Shown in pieces: positions 46,701-58,800 of a DNA stretch of 64,000 bases. Below the pieces are notes generated by a model that saw only the letters and a list, made by a program, of their open reading frames with translations, did no database searches and was not told the DNA's origin. The position numbers and the translations under genes were made by a program. The stretch is taken from NCBI GenBank assembly GCA_022264855.1, contig JABYQU010000043.1, positions 1 to 64,000 of the forward strand, given 5' to 3'. The stretch is from Lenzites betulinus (Eukaryota; Basidiomycota; Agaricomycetes; Polyporales; Polyporaceae). The number at the start of each line of letters is the position of its first letter. Positions within the stretch are counted from its first letter, which is position 1.

Positions 46701-47078
46701 GCGTGGTACAGACAACAGTCCCGGGGAGTATCATATGTACAGACAAACAAACAAACAGAGAGGTAAACAAACAGGCAAGCAGACAGACAGACATGGTGCT
46801 ATGTGCAGCGGACGGACGGGGCGGACGGGAAAGAACAGCGTACGAAAGCGTGCGAGTGCGGGCAATAAGGATACATGTAGCAGTAGTAGGGTTCCGGGCT
46901 CCCGCGCGGGCGGGCGGGCGGTGGACAGGACAACAGACTCAGGCAGGCGAAGTTGAACGCGGGACGACGCCGAGCGCGAACCCGATCAGGGAGGGTCGGG
47001 CGGGCGGGCGGGGCTCCTCGGGCGACGCACCGGGCCCCAGGACCAGGAGACGGGGTATGCATGCACGGGTGGCGCCGT
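43719..47078. other. Long GC-rich spacer with short repeats
   Basis: No supportable gene. It contains a perfect two-copy tandem repeat of 29 nt (45457-45514) and microsatellite-like caaa and agac runs near 46741-46793. The right end is the 3' flank of the Zn2Cys6 gene. Confidence 0.5.
45457..45514. repeat. Tandem repeat, 2 x 29 nt
   Basis: Two adjacent identical 29-nt units, beginning gaccccgctcctgcg and ending gacaggtcct, followed by the first four bases of a third. Confidence 0.9.
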
Positions 47079-48353
47079 CTACATCGCCGCGCCGACGGGC
47101 ACCATGTACATCATCGCACCCTCCGCGCCCTCCTGCTGCCCGGGCACATACGCCGGCGCGTCGTACGCGTACTGGAGGTACGTCGGGTACAGCGACGCGT
47201 GCGCCTCGTAGTACACCGGCTGCGGCTGCCCATATCTGCACACGCCAACGAAACGCCATCAGCCCACTGTCCGCGACCTAACAGTAAATATACGGAGGCG
47301 ACTCACTGGAACGCGGCAGCGGAGACGGGGGCCATGGGCGGGAGCTGGGGCAGCGCGATCGGGGGCGCGCACGTGGCGAAGTCCAGCAGCATGCCGTCCT
47401 GCGCGAAGCCGTGCGCGTCGAGCCGCGGCGCGCCCTCGTGCGCGAGGAACGGCGGCGAGCCCGTGCAGCGCACCGGGCGCGGCGCGTGCACCGCGTGCGG
47501 GTGGGCGTGCGGCGGGAGCTCCTGCGCGAAGTACGAGGGCGACGGGAGCTGCTGCGCGCCGTAGTACTCGGGTTCGCCGAACGAGGTGGCGGGGCTGCCG
47601 TACGCGTGGTGCGCCGCTGTGGCGTCCTCCCAGGGGGAGTAGTACTCGGCGGCGGCGGACGACGCGGTGTCGGACATGGAGTCGGCGTAGTCCGCGAAGG
47701 CGAGCTCGGGCGAGGCGGCCTCGCGGGGCTCCTCCTTGACGGAGAGCCGGGAGTAGAGCTGCGCGAAGCCGGGCGAGGAGGAGGCGTCGCTCTCGGCGGA
47801 GGACGAGCACTCGGCGTCGTCGGACGCGTCCTCGGAGGGCTCGCGCTTGGTGTAGGGCGCGTGGCGGCGGTGCGCGCGCGCGGAGCTGGCGGTGGGGTGT
47901 CGCTCCTCCGGGGCGTACTCGCAGGTGTAGCCGCGCGCGGCGCAGCGGCCGCACGTCGGGCGATCGCCGCTGCACTAGAGGGAAGGCGTGTGAGGTTGGT
48001 GGCGGACGACGCGGAGAGTGGCGCGGGCATACCTTTGCCTTGCGGTGGCGGCACTTGTCGCAGGCCTTCTGGGTGCGGCGGAGGCGGAAGGGGGTGGGGG
48101 AGCGGAGGAAGAGGCAGAGGCCGTCGGGGCCGGGGAGGGTGCCCTCGCGGTAGCGGTAGTAGGCCATGCCCCAGGTGACGTCGTAGGGGATGAGGTTCCA
48201 TGCGTCCTCGGACGCGGCGTCTTCGGTGGGCCGGTCGGAGGGGGTATGTGGCGCGGAGGAGGCGGGCGAGGAGCTCCTGGAGGAGACCTGCACGCGGAGG
48301 GGGGGTCGCGCGGAGCAGTGCTCGAAGGTGATGGTCATGCGTCCCTCGGACAT
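47079..48353 (-). CDS. Zn2Cys6 binuclear-cluster transcription factor
   Basis: Three exons on the minus strand: 48353-48033, 47974-47307 and 47235-47079, giving 381 residues. The cluster C98-X2-C101-X6-C108-X6-C115-X2-C118-X6-C125 is complete and preceded by LRRTQKACDKCR. A basic linker (RAHRRHAPYTKR) follows. It is unusual in having about 95 residues before the cluster, including an ordered-looking segment (WNLIPYDVTWGMAYYRYREG), and no fungal-specific middle homology domain. The C-terminal half is Tyr/Pro/Ala-rich and acidic in places, like an activation region. The first intron lies inside the zinc cluster, just before C108. Target genes cannot be told from sequence. Confidence 0.92.
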
Positions 48354-49879
48354 GGTGGGTGGGAGTGCGGGGACGGAGGCGGGGTGGCGGGATGCTAGCG
48401 GTGACCGGTGAGTTGGCGGGGTGGCGGAGTGCTAGCGGAGTGCTGGTCGCGGTGGGGAAGGGGGTGTGCGCGCACGAATATACGGAGGAGAGGGCGTGCC
48501 ATGTCGGGTTGGAGGGCTGCGTACTTATTGGACCTGGAGGCGAGAGAGGCGTTTAGGGATCGGGGCGGGATCTGGGGCTTGGGCGAATGGGAAGGGAGAT
48601 CGGGAGGGAATATTCACCCTCGCAGTCGTCACGCCCCATCAGTACTATCACGTCTATCGAGATCGTGGACTCTTCGCCGGCTCCGTCCTGAACCCAGCCG
48701 TCCCAGCCCTGCACACACACAAGGCCCAGCTCTCCAGACTAACGGCAGAATTTCGCTACGCGACGCCTCTCTCTTTGGCTTTCTGTTCCATCCAGAAGGC
48801 ACCCTTCGACCCCGCCGTTTGTTCCCACCGACCGCCCAAGGGCCAAAGAACCCCGTCAACGCCGTTTGGCCCTTTCGCCCCAGGGCAGCGCGATGCCCGG
48901 CCTTTGGCACTAGCAGTCGCAGCGGCGCGTCGCAGCGGCCGTGACACAAGACTGACACTCGAGGCCGCCGCCAACAACCTAAACACGACTAAGGACTAAC
49001 GTCCTCACCAGCGCGCGCGCGCCCCCCGACGTCGCCCGCCCACTCGATCGTCGTGTCCACGCCGCCCCCATTATTGCACGACCGCGCCCGAGTCGATAGC
49101 GCGCCGATCGCGCGGCCGACGTTCTGTTTATCCCCGGCGCACGTGTCGCAATATACGCCACTAAGTGCGTCCCACCGTGCGCGGGTCCAGCGAGCTGCTG
49201 GAGTGCTGCTGGGCGGGCCAACGTCCTCGCCTGCGCAAGCTCAGAGGCACTACTCCGACGCGCCCTCAGTGTACACCCTTCAGAGCGGTTAGATTGAGGG
49301 ACTCGACCCGCCCGCCGTGCTGGCGCGCGTGGCCGCCACCGCCCGCCCGCCACCGAACGACGAGACGACCCGCCAAGGGCCCGCGGGCGAATCGCGATCA
49401 GCGTAAACCCTCTCCCCGCCCGCCCTCCCCTCCCCCCATCCTCCGGCCTTCCAGCGCCCGGTGTTCGCCATCATATACATAGCGGCGCCTTGGGTCGTCC
49501 TGCGCCGCGGCCCACCCGCCCTTTGATACGCCGCGCCGCGTACTCGCCGCGTCCGCCAGTGCCTTGCTCGCCACGATCCCCAGCGATGGTGATCTCGCGC
49601 CGTGCGCCATCTGTGGCAGGCCTGCTGTGGCGCGATAGTGCGCTGGGGCGCCGGGAGAACGAGCCTAGCGGCCGCGAAGGGCCCATGGGCGGACGCGCCG
49701 TCGGAGTCGAACACTCTGCAGAGAACTGAGAAAGTCGCGACCAAGACCGGGCCACAAAGGCGATTCGCGATAATTTAGACGGTATCCAAATGCTACAGGG
49801 TAGTGCTGCGAGTCCGGGTACTGAAACACACTTGAGAGCGACCACGGCCGGGAAGAAAGCAACGCGTGCGCGTGCGCGT
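48354..49879. other. Upstream region of the Zn2Cys6 gene
   Basis: No coding evidence. Sequence next to the start is G-rich on the plus strand. The right end is the 3' flank of the LC7 gene. Confidence 0.5.
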
Positions 49880-50410
49880 TCACGTCGTCGCGGGATCGTG
49901 CAGCACGGCCAACAAATAGCGTTCGTCTGCAGCATACACAATGGAGCGGTCAGTAGGCGCGCCGCCGTCGTTCCTGAGCGGCGAGGGCGCACCTGGCGAG
50001 ATCATTATTTCGTGGCGCTTCGTCCTGATCCTCATGAACCGAATGTCGTCCTACACCCGCGCATAAACACACACACCACACCACACACCACACATTACAC
50101 ACGCGAACGAGGGACGTACCCCGTCATTATGCCCGCCGCTCACGTCCTCGAGCCCAGTCTGCACGCTCTGCACGATGCGCGCGATCGCGCTCGCGTACTT
50201 CTTCCCCTGCTCGCCCTCAAACACCACGCCCGAGTGGCGGATGATCGTCACCGGCTGCCCGCGGTTCAGCAGCATGTACCCCAGCACGGAGCGGTGCGAC
50301 GTGAGCAGCGTCAGCGTCTGCTCGAGTTCGGGCGGGGTGCCGAGGGCGAGGGCCGGCGCGGGCGTCGTCGTCGTCGTCGTCGTCGCTGAGGGCGCGGGGG
50401 GGTCCGCCAT
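49880..50410 (-). CDS. Roadblock/LC7-family dynein light chain
   Basis: Three exons on the minus strand: 50410-50120, 50050-49993 and 49926-49880, giving 131 residues. After an Ala/Thr/Pro-rich start of about 25 residues comes the roadblock fold: TLLTSHRSVLGYMLLNRGQPV, then DDIRFMRIRTKRHEIMISPDE and a C-terminal RYLLAVLHDP. This matches cytoplasmic dynein light chain roadblock, which binds the intermediate chain, and its dimer helps assemble the motor. An upstream in-frame ATG at 50434 would add eight residues; the 50410 ATG has the better context (GCCATGG). The last exon is only 47 nt, but its frame and sequence fit the family end. Confidence 0.9.
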
Positions 50411-51660
50411 GGCCTGTGTGGCTGTCGCCAGCATCGAGTCCGAGTCGAGGACGGTGGCAGAGATTCAGAACGCGGTGGACTGTAACGCGCCGCCGACCGA
50501 CCGACGCGTTCGTCCGTGCGCGTGTCTGCTGCTTACGTACGCCTCCCATATCGGGCAGGTGCACACTTCCGCTACGCAACGGCACCACGGTTTATCCCCT
50601 TCGAGCTGCAAGATCTCGCACTGGGACTCCCGGCCAGTCCGACAGGGTTCCCCGCCTCCACCATCGCGCACACGCATCTGTGCTAAATATACGCGGACGT
50701 ACGCCATCCAGGGGCGCGCGGTGAGTGATATTCAGTGCCGCGCACGGCGAAATTCGAATATACAGCACGCATTCAACGCACGGGCTTCTAGTCGCGGCCA
50801 CTCGCGTGTCAGATCCTGCCCAGTGCCTCCTGCCCGACCGCAATCGCATCCGGCGGACTAGGACTGCGCACGTGGCGGCTACCTACCCGGCCGCTGAGAC
50901 CAAGTATACCCCAGCGCGAGCGCGAGCGAGCGTGCCCCTGCGCACCCGGACCTCGAGGGTCGTGCCGCTGGTTGGCGTGATTAACCTTTCCAAGCTCAGC
51001 GCGTTACGGCGCGGCCCTTCCCCGCCCGACGCCCCTCGACTCCGTACGCACGGTGCGACACGTCAACGCGGGGCGGCGCGCATGCGCATTGCCCCCTCTC
51101 CTCGCCGCCCAGGAACTCTGCGCGTGTGTGCCGTGCCGACATGGCCAGGGCGCGGCACGCCAACGGCCCTCCGCCGAAGCTCGCCTCCAAGTTCGAAGTT
51201 CGAAGTCCGTCCCGAGCAACGGTATGCGCATCGCACACCGATCGCGCACAACGTACTCCGTCATGCTCGGACGCGACCAGGACGCGACGCGACGCGCCTA
51301 CACACATATGGGGCTCGCGTGCGCCGACCGCCGATCCGCACACGACGGACTTGCGCACCCCGACCTGCTCGGCACGGACAGCCCGGGCTCGCGACGGGCC
51401 CGGGCGCACGCGGGGAAGCGGGCGAGACGACGACGTCAGAGATCTATATGTGTGTCCCTGTGCGTCCAAATACATAGCGTCGGCGCGCGCGCGGAGCGGC
51501 CGATTAAGCAATATACATACTAGAGCGTGTACAGTAAGATAGCAGCAGCAGCAGCAGCAGCAGCAGTGTCCGCGGACCCGCCCGGGGGCGTCTTGTCCTC
51601 TCCACCCTCTCTCTCTCTCCCACTCGCTCCCCGCCAAGTTCCAACCCACTCGCAACCCAT
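50411..51660. other. Intergenic spacer with (AGC)n
   Basis: GC-rich sequence without a supportable gene. A 26-nt AGC microsatellite lies at 51541-51566, just downstream of the yippee stop codon. Confidence 0.5.
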
Positions 51661-52414
51661 CTACCTCGGCTTCCAAAACGGCCCTCCGCCCTCGTCCAAG
51701 TCGTCCAAGTCAAGCCGCCGTGGCACGCGTTTCGGCACAGCCTGCATGCTGCGCCGGCCCTGCTGTACGCCCTTCGGGGGCGGCACCGGCGCCAGCGCGG
51801 ACGGCGAGCGTCGGTGGTGCGCGGGCGACTCTGAATCCTCGTCGATGCGCCCGAGCGGCGAGAGCGCGTCGGGCGAATAGCGCGCGCCGTCCGCGCCGGC
51901 GTCCTGCTCGAGCACGAGGTCGAGCTCGAGGATGTAGTGGCCCTCCTTCCAGCGCTCCGAGCCGTCGTGCGCGCGCACGAACTTCCAGCCGAGGTAGGCG
52001 TCGCACGTCTGGCAGATGAACTCCTGGATCGTGTACGCGCCCGAGTCCATGAGGAGGATGGAGGGCGGATCGAGCGTGACGTTCTTGCTGCAGGGGTCTG
52101 TGTGTGAGTTATGGGTGTAGGAGGAGGCTCGGGCAGAGCTGATCGGGGAGGGGGAGGATGGGGATACGCACGCGGTCGTAAAGAGGGCGGCTTTGCCTGA
52201 GTGGCCGCGGAATGCCTGCGAGACACATGATGAGCACGTACTACGCACCGCTGGAGATCTGGAGGAGCCAGGCAGCCCCCGAGCGCAGACAAAGACGCAC
52301 CCTGGAGACTAGCTGGCTGGTGTGTGCGATGCGGGCGGCGCACTGGGCGCAAACGAGGGCTCGTGGGGGGCCAGCGCGGGCGGGGTCGGTCGTGAGCATG
52401 GTGGACTCTGGCAT
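51661..52414 (-). CDS. Yippee-family zinc-binding protein
   Basis: Three exons on the minus strand: 52414-52301, 52215-52172 and 52087-51661, giving 194 residues. The two CXXC pairs of the yippee fold are C22/C25 (VCAQC) and C78/C81 (ICQTC), with the family signatures AFRGHSGKAALF and YLGWKFVRAHDGSERWKEGHYILEL. Yippee proteins are small, highly conserved zinc proteins related in fold to Mis18 and cereblon; the fungal members (Moh1-like) have been linked to E3 ligase (GID/CTLH) complexes. A C-terminal extension of about 70 disordered, charged residues follows the domain, making the protein longer than the usual 120 or so. Divergent from dal1. Confidence 0.9.
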
Positions 52415-53142
52415 GGCCGGCGTGTCAGACCCGTCGAGGGCAGCTTTAGAACGCGGTGGGAGGAGGAGGGACAGAGCTCTGGCGCCGTGGGCGTACCATG
52501 GGCAAGGCTCGATTTCTGCCTCTTGTTTTCACACCGCGCGGAGGCTGGGCCCGCCGCTCTGGTACCCCATCATTTCCCATGTTTCCGGGCACGGCACCTA
52601 AGTTTACAGAACCTAGTCGCGCAACAGACGCAGCTTCCCGTGCACTCTGGCAGCCACCATCTGCGCTTGTTCGTGGGGCTGTAGCCACAGGCTTCCCGTA
52701 CACATCCAGCAAGAGATGCAGCAGAAGGAGAGGAGCACTGCTTGAACAGATCAGTCGGATGATGTGCCTCCACCTAAATGCTGTGCCACCGCGCCCGATA
52801 TGGGCATATCACAAAAAATAAGTGGAAAGGCGCGAGCGACTCCTGCGGACTCGGAGAGCAGCCACCTACTCTGCGCGCGCGTCGCTCTCACACCTGCGGC
52901 GGCACACACGCTGTGCATGCGCTGGCGGAGATGCGAAAGCGGAGCAGCGCATTCCGCATGTGCGCACGCCGGGCAGTCTCGAGACAGTGTGCGAGCGCGA
53001 ACCACGTCGCCTGCCCGAACCGGAATTCCGCCTCTGTCGATCGAGATAGCGTCTCAGCTATCGCGTGCCTCAGGCTCCTGCTCCTCCTGCCTCTCGCCAC
53101 TGAACCGCCAGTCACACACCCACGCACGCAAGCACGCCCCGC
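52415..53142. promoter_or_regulatory. Divergent upstream region of the yippee gene and dal1
   Basis: A 728-bp gap between divergent starts. No gene inside. No recognisable GATA cluster was identified with confidence, although nitrogen-responsive control of allantoinase is typical in fungi. Confidence 0.35.
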
Positions 53143-55528
53143 ATGACTCGCAGACGCGTCTTTGTGGGCCACAACGTCGTCCTCAGCGACGGACTGCCAC
53201 GGCCTGCCACAGTGGTAGCAGATGCGGACACCGGAAAGATCGTTGAGATCATCCCGGAAATCACCCCGCGCAGCAGCTTCCAGGACATCGTCGACGACGC
53301 GGACTACCTCGATGCGGGGACCAGCTACATCCTTCCCGGCTTGGTGGAGTACGTGCTTTCTCGAACGCGTAATCATGACGTAGTGTATCATTTCCTATGA
53401 GGAGAGGGAGGGGGGGTGCGAGTGGGCCCCCGAGTTTGGCGTCTCCCCTCGTCTGCTGCTCACTGAAGCGAGATGCTCGAAAAAATCGATGTTGCTTGCG
53501 ATGCGTCGCGCTACCCATACAGCTGATGTTTTGGCTGATATCTTTCTCAGTGAATGAGCCAAAGCGGTCGAAAGCGAAGGGCTTCAGCCTCATTTTCAAT
53601 GCGCGGCGTTCCCATGGGGGTCACCCGGACCTCCTCCTCATAGGAAATTCCAGCCTCCCTTCGGGAGGACATATTGTTTTCTACCCCCGAACGTGAGGCT
53701 GGTATTCGAGCCTAATCACGCCGGGCGTTATCAAATATGACCCGGTGACTTAAACTTTGCTGCTGGATTTTGCGCACGGTTTGGTAAACCAGAGATGCGT
53801 CTACTGCGCGTTCGGTGCCATCGATGGGAGATAGTCAGTGCAAAGGTATAGTTCTCACGGACATAGTAGAGGTGCTTAAATTTGGCCGGCCGCTTGTCAG
53901 GATCGCTTTTGATAGACTGAAACCAGCGGTTTTGGCGGGGGAAGTGCTCATAAACATGTGTTATGACAAGCGGGCAGCCATAATTGAGCACCTCTAGTTA
54001 GTCTGTCCCTTCGTTTGTTACCAAGATTAGTTACTGGTACATATCTTTAGTTGCACGCCGTCAATACTCCCGGGCTTCACACTGACTCCGTACCTCCAGC
54101 GCCCATGTCCACCTCAACGAGCCCGGCCGCACGGACTGGGAGGGTTTTTGGACAGGCACACGCGCCGCCGCGTCAGGCGGTGTGACCACCCTTGTCGACA
54201 TGCCACTCAACTCGATTCCGCCCACCACGACCGTCGAAAATCTCGAGGAGAAGCGCAAGGCCGCGCGCGGCCAATGCTGGACTGACGTCGCCTTCTGGGG
54301 TGGCGTCATCCCGGGAAACCAAGTGCGTCCCCACGCTCCCAGGCTCGCGCTCCCGAACGGTGCTCGTGTGCTCACAGCCCGTGCGACAGGCCCACCTAAA
54401 GCCGCTCGTCGACGCAGGTGTCAAGGGCTTCAAGTGCTTCCTTATCGAGAGCGGCGTCGACGTATGTATGCCGCGCCTCGCTCCAGGGGGCCCCGCTGAA
54501 AATACCGCAGGAGTTCCCATGCGTCGACGAGCCCGAGCTCCGTCGCGCGATGGACGAGCTCAAGGTAGATTGCCATCCTTCTATCTTTCGTCCCCTCGGT
54601 AGCCTAACTTATCGTCGTTCCCAGGACACGCCCACCGTGCTCTGCTTCCACGCTGAGCTGGAGCAGACCCCGCCCGCGTCCGCGCTCGAGCCCGAGCCGT
54701 CCGACCCAACACTCTACTCGACGTTCCTCGCCTCGCGCCCGGAAGAGCTCGAGGTCGCCGCAATCGCGCTCATCACGCGTCTGCACGCCTCGTACCCCAC
54801 GCTCCGCCTGCACATCGTACACCTCTCCGCGGCCGCTGCGCTTCCGCTCGTGCGTGCCGCCAAAGCCGCCGGCCTCCCGCTTACCGTCGAGACGTGCTTC
54901 CACTACCTCGCGCTCTCCGCGCAGCACATCCCGCATGGGCGCCCCGAATTCAAGTGCTGCCCACCCGTGCGCGACGACGCGAACCGCGCCGCGCTCTGGG
55001 AGGCCCTGCTCGACGGTACGATTGACTGTGTCGTGAGTGACCACTCGCCGTGCGTCGCCGGGCTCAAGCGGCTCGACGACGGCGACATCATGCGTGCGTG
55101 GGGCGGTATCAGCACGCTCGGGCTCGGTCTCGGGCTGCTGTGGACCGAGGCGCAGCGGCGCGGCGTAGATATTGGGCGTGTCGTCGACTGGTTGTGTGTG
55201 CGCACGGCGCGCCACGCGGGGCTTGCGGACACGAAGGGGCGGCTCGCGGTGGGGTACGACGCCGATCTGGTGATCTGGGACCCAAACGCAGAGACGACGG
55301 TGAGTGCGCCCCACCCCGGCGTGGTTCATCTCGTAAACGCGACGTGCGCTAAATCGGGGGCGTGTGCAGGTAACCAAGGAGTCGCTGAACTTCAAGAACA
55401 AGCTCACGCCGTACGAGGGCCTCACGCTGAACGGGAGGGTGGAGAAGACGTTCCTCCGTGGCCGGCTCATCTATCGCGGCGCGGAGGACGGCTTCGCGGG
55501 TCTGGAGCCGTCCGGGAGCCTGCTTTAG
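53143..55528 (+). CDS. dal1: Allantoinase
   Basis: Six exons: 53143-53348, 54100-54322, 54378-54461, 54511-54564, 54625-55299 and 55370-55528, giving 466 residues. The enzyme hydrolyses allantoin to allantoate in purine breakdown. It is a cyclic amidohydrolase with all expected metal ligands: H71 and H73 ([13 protein letters not shown]), the carbamylated lysine K162 (GVKGFKCF), H198 (CFHAELE), H255 (HIVHLSA) and Asp in VVSDHSPC. Hydantoinases and dihydroorotases share the fold, but [16 protein letters not shown] and [11 protein letters not shown] are specific to allantoinase. The first intron (751 nt) is more than ten times longer than the others and carries an insertion, described separately. 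It falls exactly before the metal-binding HVH motif, so faulty splicing would remove activity. Confidence 0.94.
53390..53648. mobile_element. MITE-like insertion in dal1 intron 1
   Basis: A 259-bp segment is bounded by perfect 15-nt inverted repeats (53390-53404 atttcctatgaggag; 53634-53648 its reverse complement). It has no coding capacity. No clear target-site duplication is visible. A further 10-nt inverted repeat pair (53867-53876 and 53987-53996) lies in the same intron, so the insertion may be composite or nested. Confidence 0.4.
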
Positions 55529-55881
55529 CCATAATGCAGGCTTCATCACAGAGTCTCTGCGTCATTTTCCCTGGGCCCGGAATCCGCCACGGGTTCCCGC
55601 GAGTAGCTCCCCGTCGTCAGGCAACGCCGCTAACGGGTTTGGGGCGCTCTGCACCTATTCCATATGAGGATCAGTGGATGATCCCGAAGTCCGGGTGGCT
55701 CTGGCCGCTTGACGTGGCGATGGATGCACGATAAAAGAACAAATCGATTCGAACATGTTGCGGTACAATATGGGAGCATGCGAGGCTAGTGACAATATGG
55801 TTTGGTACAAGTACAAGCCGCAGGAACGTTCACGTCACCGCACGCCCCGGCGGCACTGGCGGCAGTTCAGTTTGGCCAGGG
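55529..55881. other. Convergent 3' flanks of dal1 and ycg1
   Basis: A 353-bp spacer between two stop codons facing each other. No gene or strong terminator structure is seen. Confidence 0.5.
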
Positions 55882-58800
55882 CTACAGAATGTCCTCGACC
55901 TCGTCCGCCTCCTCGTCCTCCGATGAGTCCATGATGCTGTCTCGCGTCACGTCCCCATCACCCTCCAGCAGATCGTCAATATCTGCGTCGAGCTGCGCAG
56001 CTTGTTTCGCTCGAGAGGGTTTAGGGGGTGGCGCCCTACGACAACACTCGCATTAGTACACCTTCCATAAATGGAGAGAGCGACATGCTCACCGTCTTGC
56101 AGCCGTAGCTTTAGACTTCGGCTTCGCAACGGGGGTCGCCTCTAGGTCGTCGTCGTCGTCGACCGCATCCTCATCAATCTCCTCGTCTTCCTCGTCAGAG
56201 CTGATCACGATCGGCTGGAACGCCTTCGTCACCGCCTTCTTCGACTTCTCAGCACTGTACACACGAAACGGCGATCGCCCAGCCTCATCAGCATCCCGCA
56301 CTCTACGCCTCGGGGGCACCAGAACATAAACAACGCACGCAGACCGCTTCGGCACCGCTCGTGTCGGCGCGGGGGCTGGCGACGCCCGCGACGTCTCCGT
56401 GCGCGCATCGTCATCCGAGTCGTCGTCTGAATGCGACACACGGCGGCGCCTGGATGTTTGTTATCAAGCGTTCAGTAAAGCATCTTCGCACGTAGCAGTT
56501 GAATATACACGTACTTCGCTTTGCTCTTCCCTCCCCTCGGGGACGGGCTGCGGCCCCCTGACGTCGCCGCACTTGTTGTGGTTTCCGTGGCCACGCTCAA
56601 CGATCGCCTGCGGGCGGGTGAAACCGACTTATCATCAGCCACACATTAGCTAGAAGAAAGCAACCAGTGAAACCCACCGTTTACGGCCCTTCTTCGGCGG
56701 CTCGTCCTCCTCGTCAAAGTCGGGGATGATGTCGTCCAAGAACTCGAACAGCTCCCGGAGCTCCTCGAGTTTCCTGAACTCGTCCTCGCTGAAGTTCTCG
56801 AGCTGCCGCTCGTACTTCTTCGACAGCGCAGCATCGAACTTCACCAGCGCGTTCTTCCCAGCCGTATCCCGCGGCGGGCGGCGCTATGCAGCGTCGTATG
56901 TCAGCATGGGCGTTCCTGGCCAAGACGGCGGAAAAAAAGAACGAACCGAGCGGAGGTTAGTGACCAACAGTTTCAGAACGCGGACTTTGTCGTCGTCGAC
57001 CTCGTCTGGAAGGAACAGCTTCCCGAGCATCTGACACAGCGCCTTCTTGTCCTCCTCTACAATCACACGCCCACTCAGCGAATGCGCGTGCGGTGCAGCT
57101 TAGTAATGGAGCTTACTGTCGTAGTCGACGCTAAAGAGCGCCTTGACAATGTCTGTTGCGAGGTCGAGGTGAATTGGATCTTTCTCACTGTCCTTGCGCA
57201 AACCCTTCGCTGCCGCGCTGCACCATGACAATGACAAGTAACACCCCAGTCAATAAGCGCAAGTGGCTGGGCTTGGTGGGAAAAGACGTACGCAGCGCGG
57301 AGGGGATCCGTCCATTCGACAAACATGAGCGTGACCTGCGTGGGGGTCACCATGTCCTCGTCACCGTCCCATTCGTGATACGCCTTTGTCAAGCTTTCGT
57401 ACAGGGGGACGAAGATCTGCCAATGATGCGAGCGCGTGTGAGTGCCATCAGGGGAGGGAGATGGAAGGCGATAGGTGCCCGCAACGCACCTTCCGCATCC
57501 GTTGCTGGTTGGCAACCGATGAATACGAGTAGACGGGGAAGAAGTAAGACAGGCATTGGCGCAATTCGTGGTTGGTTGCCGTCTCTGGCGAGATGAACAC
57601 AAGTACCAGCGTTTGTAGAACCTATTTTCACTCCATCAGTCTCCTGCCTCTTCCCGTGAACAGAACACGCACCCGCTCGTCCGTGACCAGGCCCGAGAGC
57701 ATGAGCTTCGAGATCCCAATCACAAGCAGCGCCTGGACGCGGTCTTGCTCCTCCGCATCGAGCAGCTGAAGCATGAACTCGATGATCTTCTCCCCGTTCG
57801 GACTCCCAGGACCAAGGAATGCCCCCTCGTGCACCATGAGGATGTCGAAGATGATCTGCAGCACGCGGATCTTGAGCACTTCTGGCGCGGACTGTACCTG
57901 GCTTAGGAAGAGCTGGAACGAGCTCAAAGCCATACGCTGTACGCAAGAAATCAGTCTCTACGGAAACGTTCAGCGACATATTGCGGAACGCACACGGGCG
58001 ATGAGACAGCAGAGACCCAAGCTGACAAGGCCCTTCTCTCGGAGAGCCATCTCGCGTCGTTTGACCGCAGGAATAATCAGCTCGCCCAGAATACCTTCAA
58101 GCGTAGAGTTCTCCTCGAAGGTCTACGAATGTCGCTGTCAGCCATATTGCGGACTCTACCAGAAGGGAGAAGACGTACACCATGGACGCGCTCCAGCATT
58201 CCAATACAGAGAGCTAGACACCTCAAGTCCACTGCATCCATGCGTGCCTTCTCCTCGGGAGACATTTCCGCGACGGGCTTCGGAAGGTGGGCCACCCTCT
58301 GTGGCCGCCTCGGCGAACCCATCTCTGTCTCTGTGTCATCAATATCATCCTTCACACCATCTGCCTCTGGTTCTCCAGGGTCGCGAAGCTCGTGCACGAC
58401 CTCTACAACGACACGGATGAGGTCCTGCTCGCTTGGGGATAGCACGCGCAGTACGTCAAGGCAGCGCGCGAGGAGCGCCTCGGGCAGCACGTCCTGGCTC
58501 AGCATGCCCTGCACCAGCTGGAACATTTTCCGCCGTCCGATCTCATCTCCATAGTCAAGATGTAGCGCGAGCCGGAGCAGCTCCCCGATCGCGAACTCCT
58601 GGTCGAGCCGTGCCTCCTCGCGACGTGCGCGTTCGTCTTCGTCATTGGCACCTGCGAATTCGGCCGCAGTTACGCGCGCGGCGTCCTCTTCGACGTGCTT
58701 CACGAGAGCGTTATACGCGTCCTGGATGCGGAACGCGGCCATTGTTGTGATAGGCAGCGTCGCGTCGATCTTGTGCGCATCATTCTTCTCAATGCACTTC

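Noticed and set aside
49289..49992. Minus-strand frames of 151-173 codons downstream of the LC7 gene
   Set aside because: They continue past the LC7 splice sites in the wrong frame and have no motif.
51541..51566. (AGC)n run as a coding repeat
   Set aside because: It lies downstream of the yippee stop codon, so it is an ordinary microsatellite in a 3' flank.
53731..53991. Open frames on both strands inside dal1 intron 1
   Set aside because: Short, without motifs, and inside an intron that appears to carry non-coding insertion sequence.
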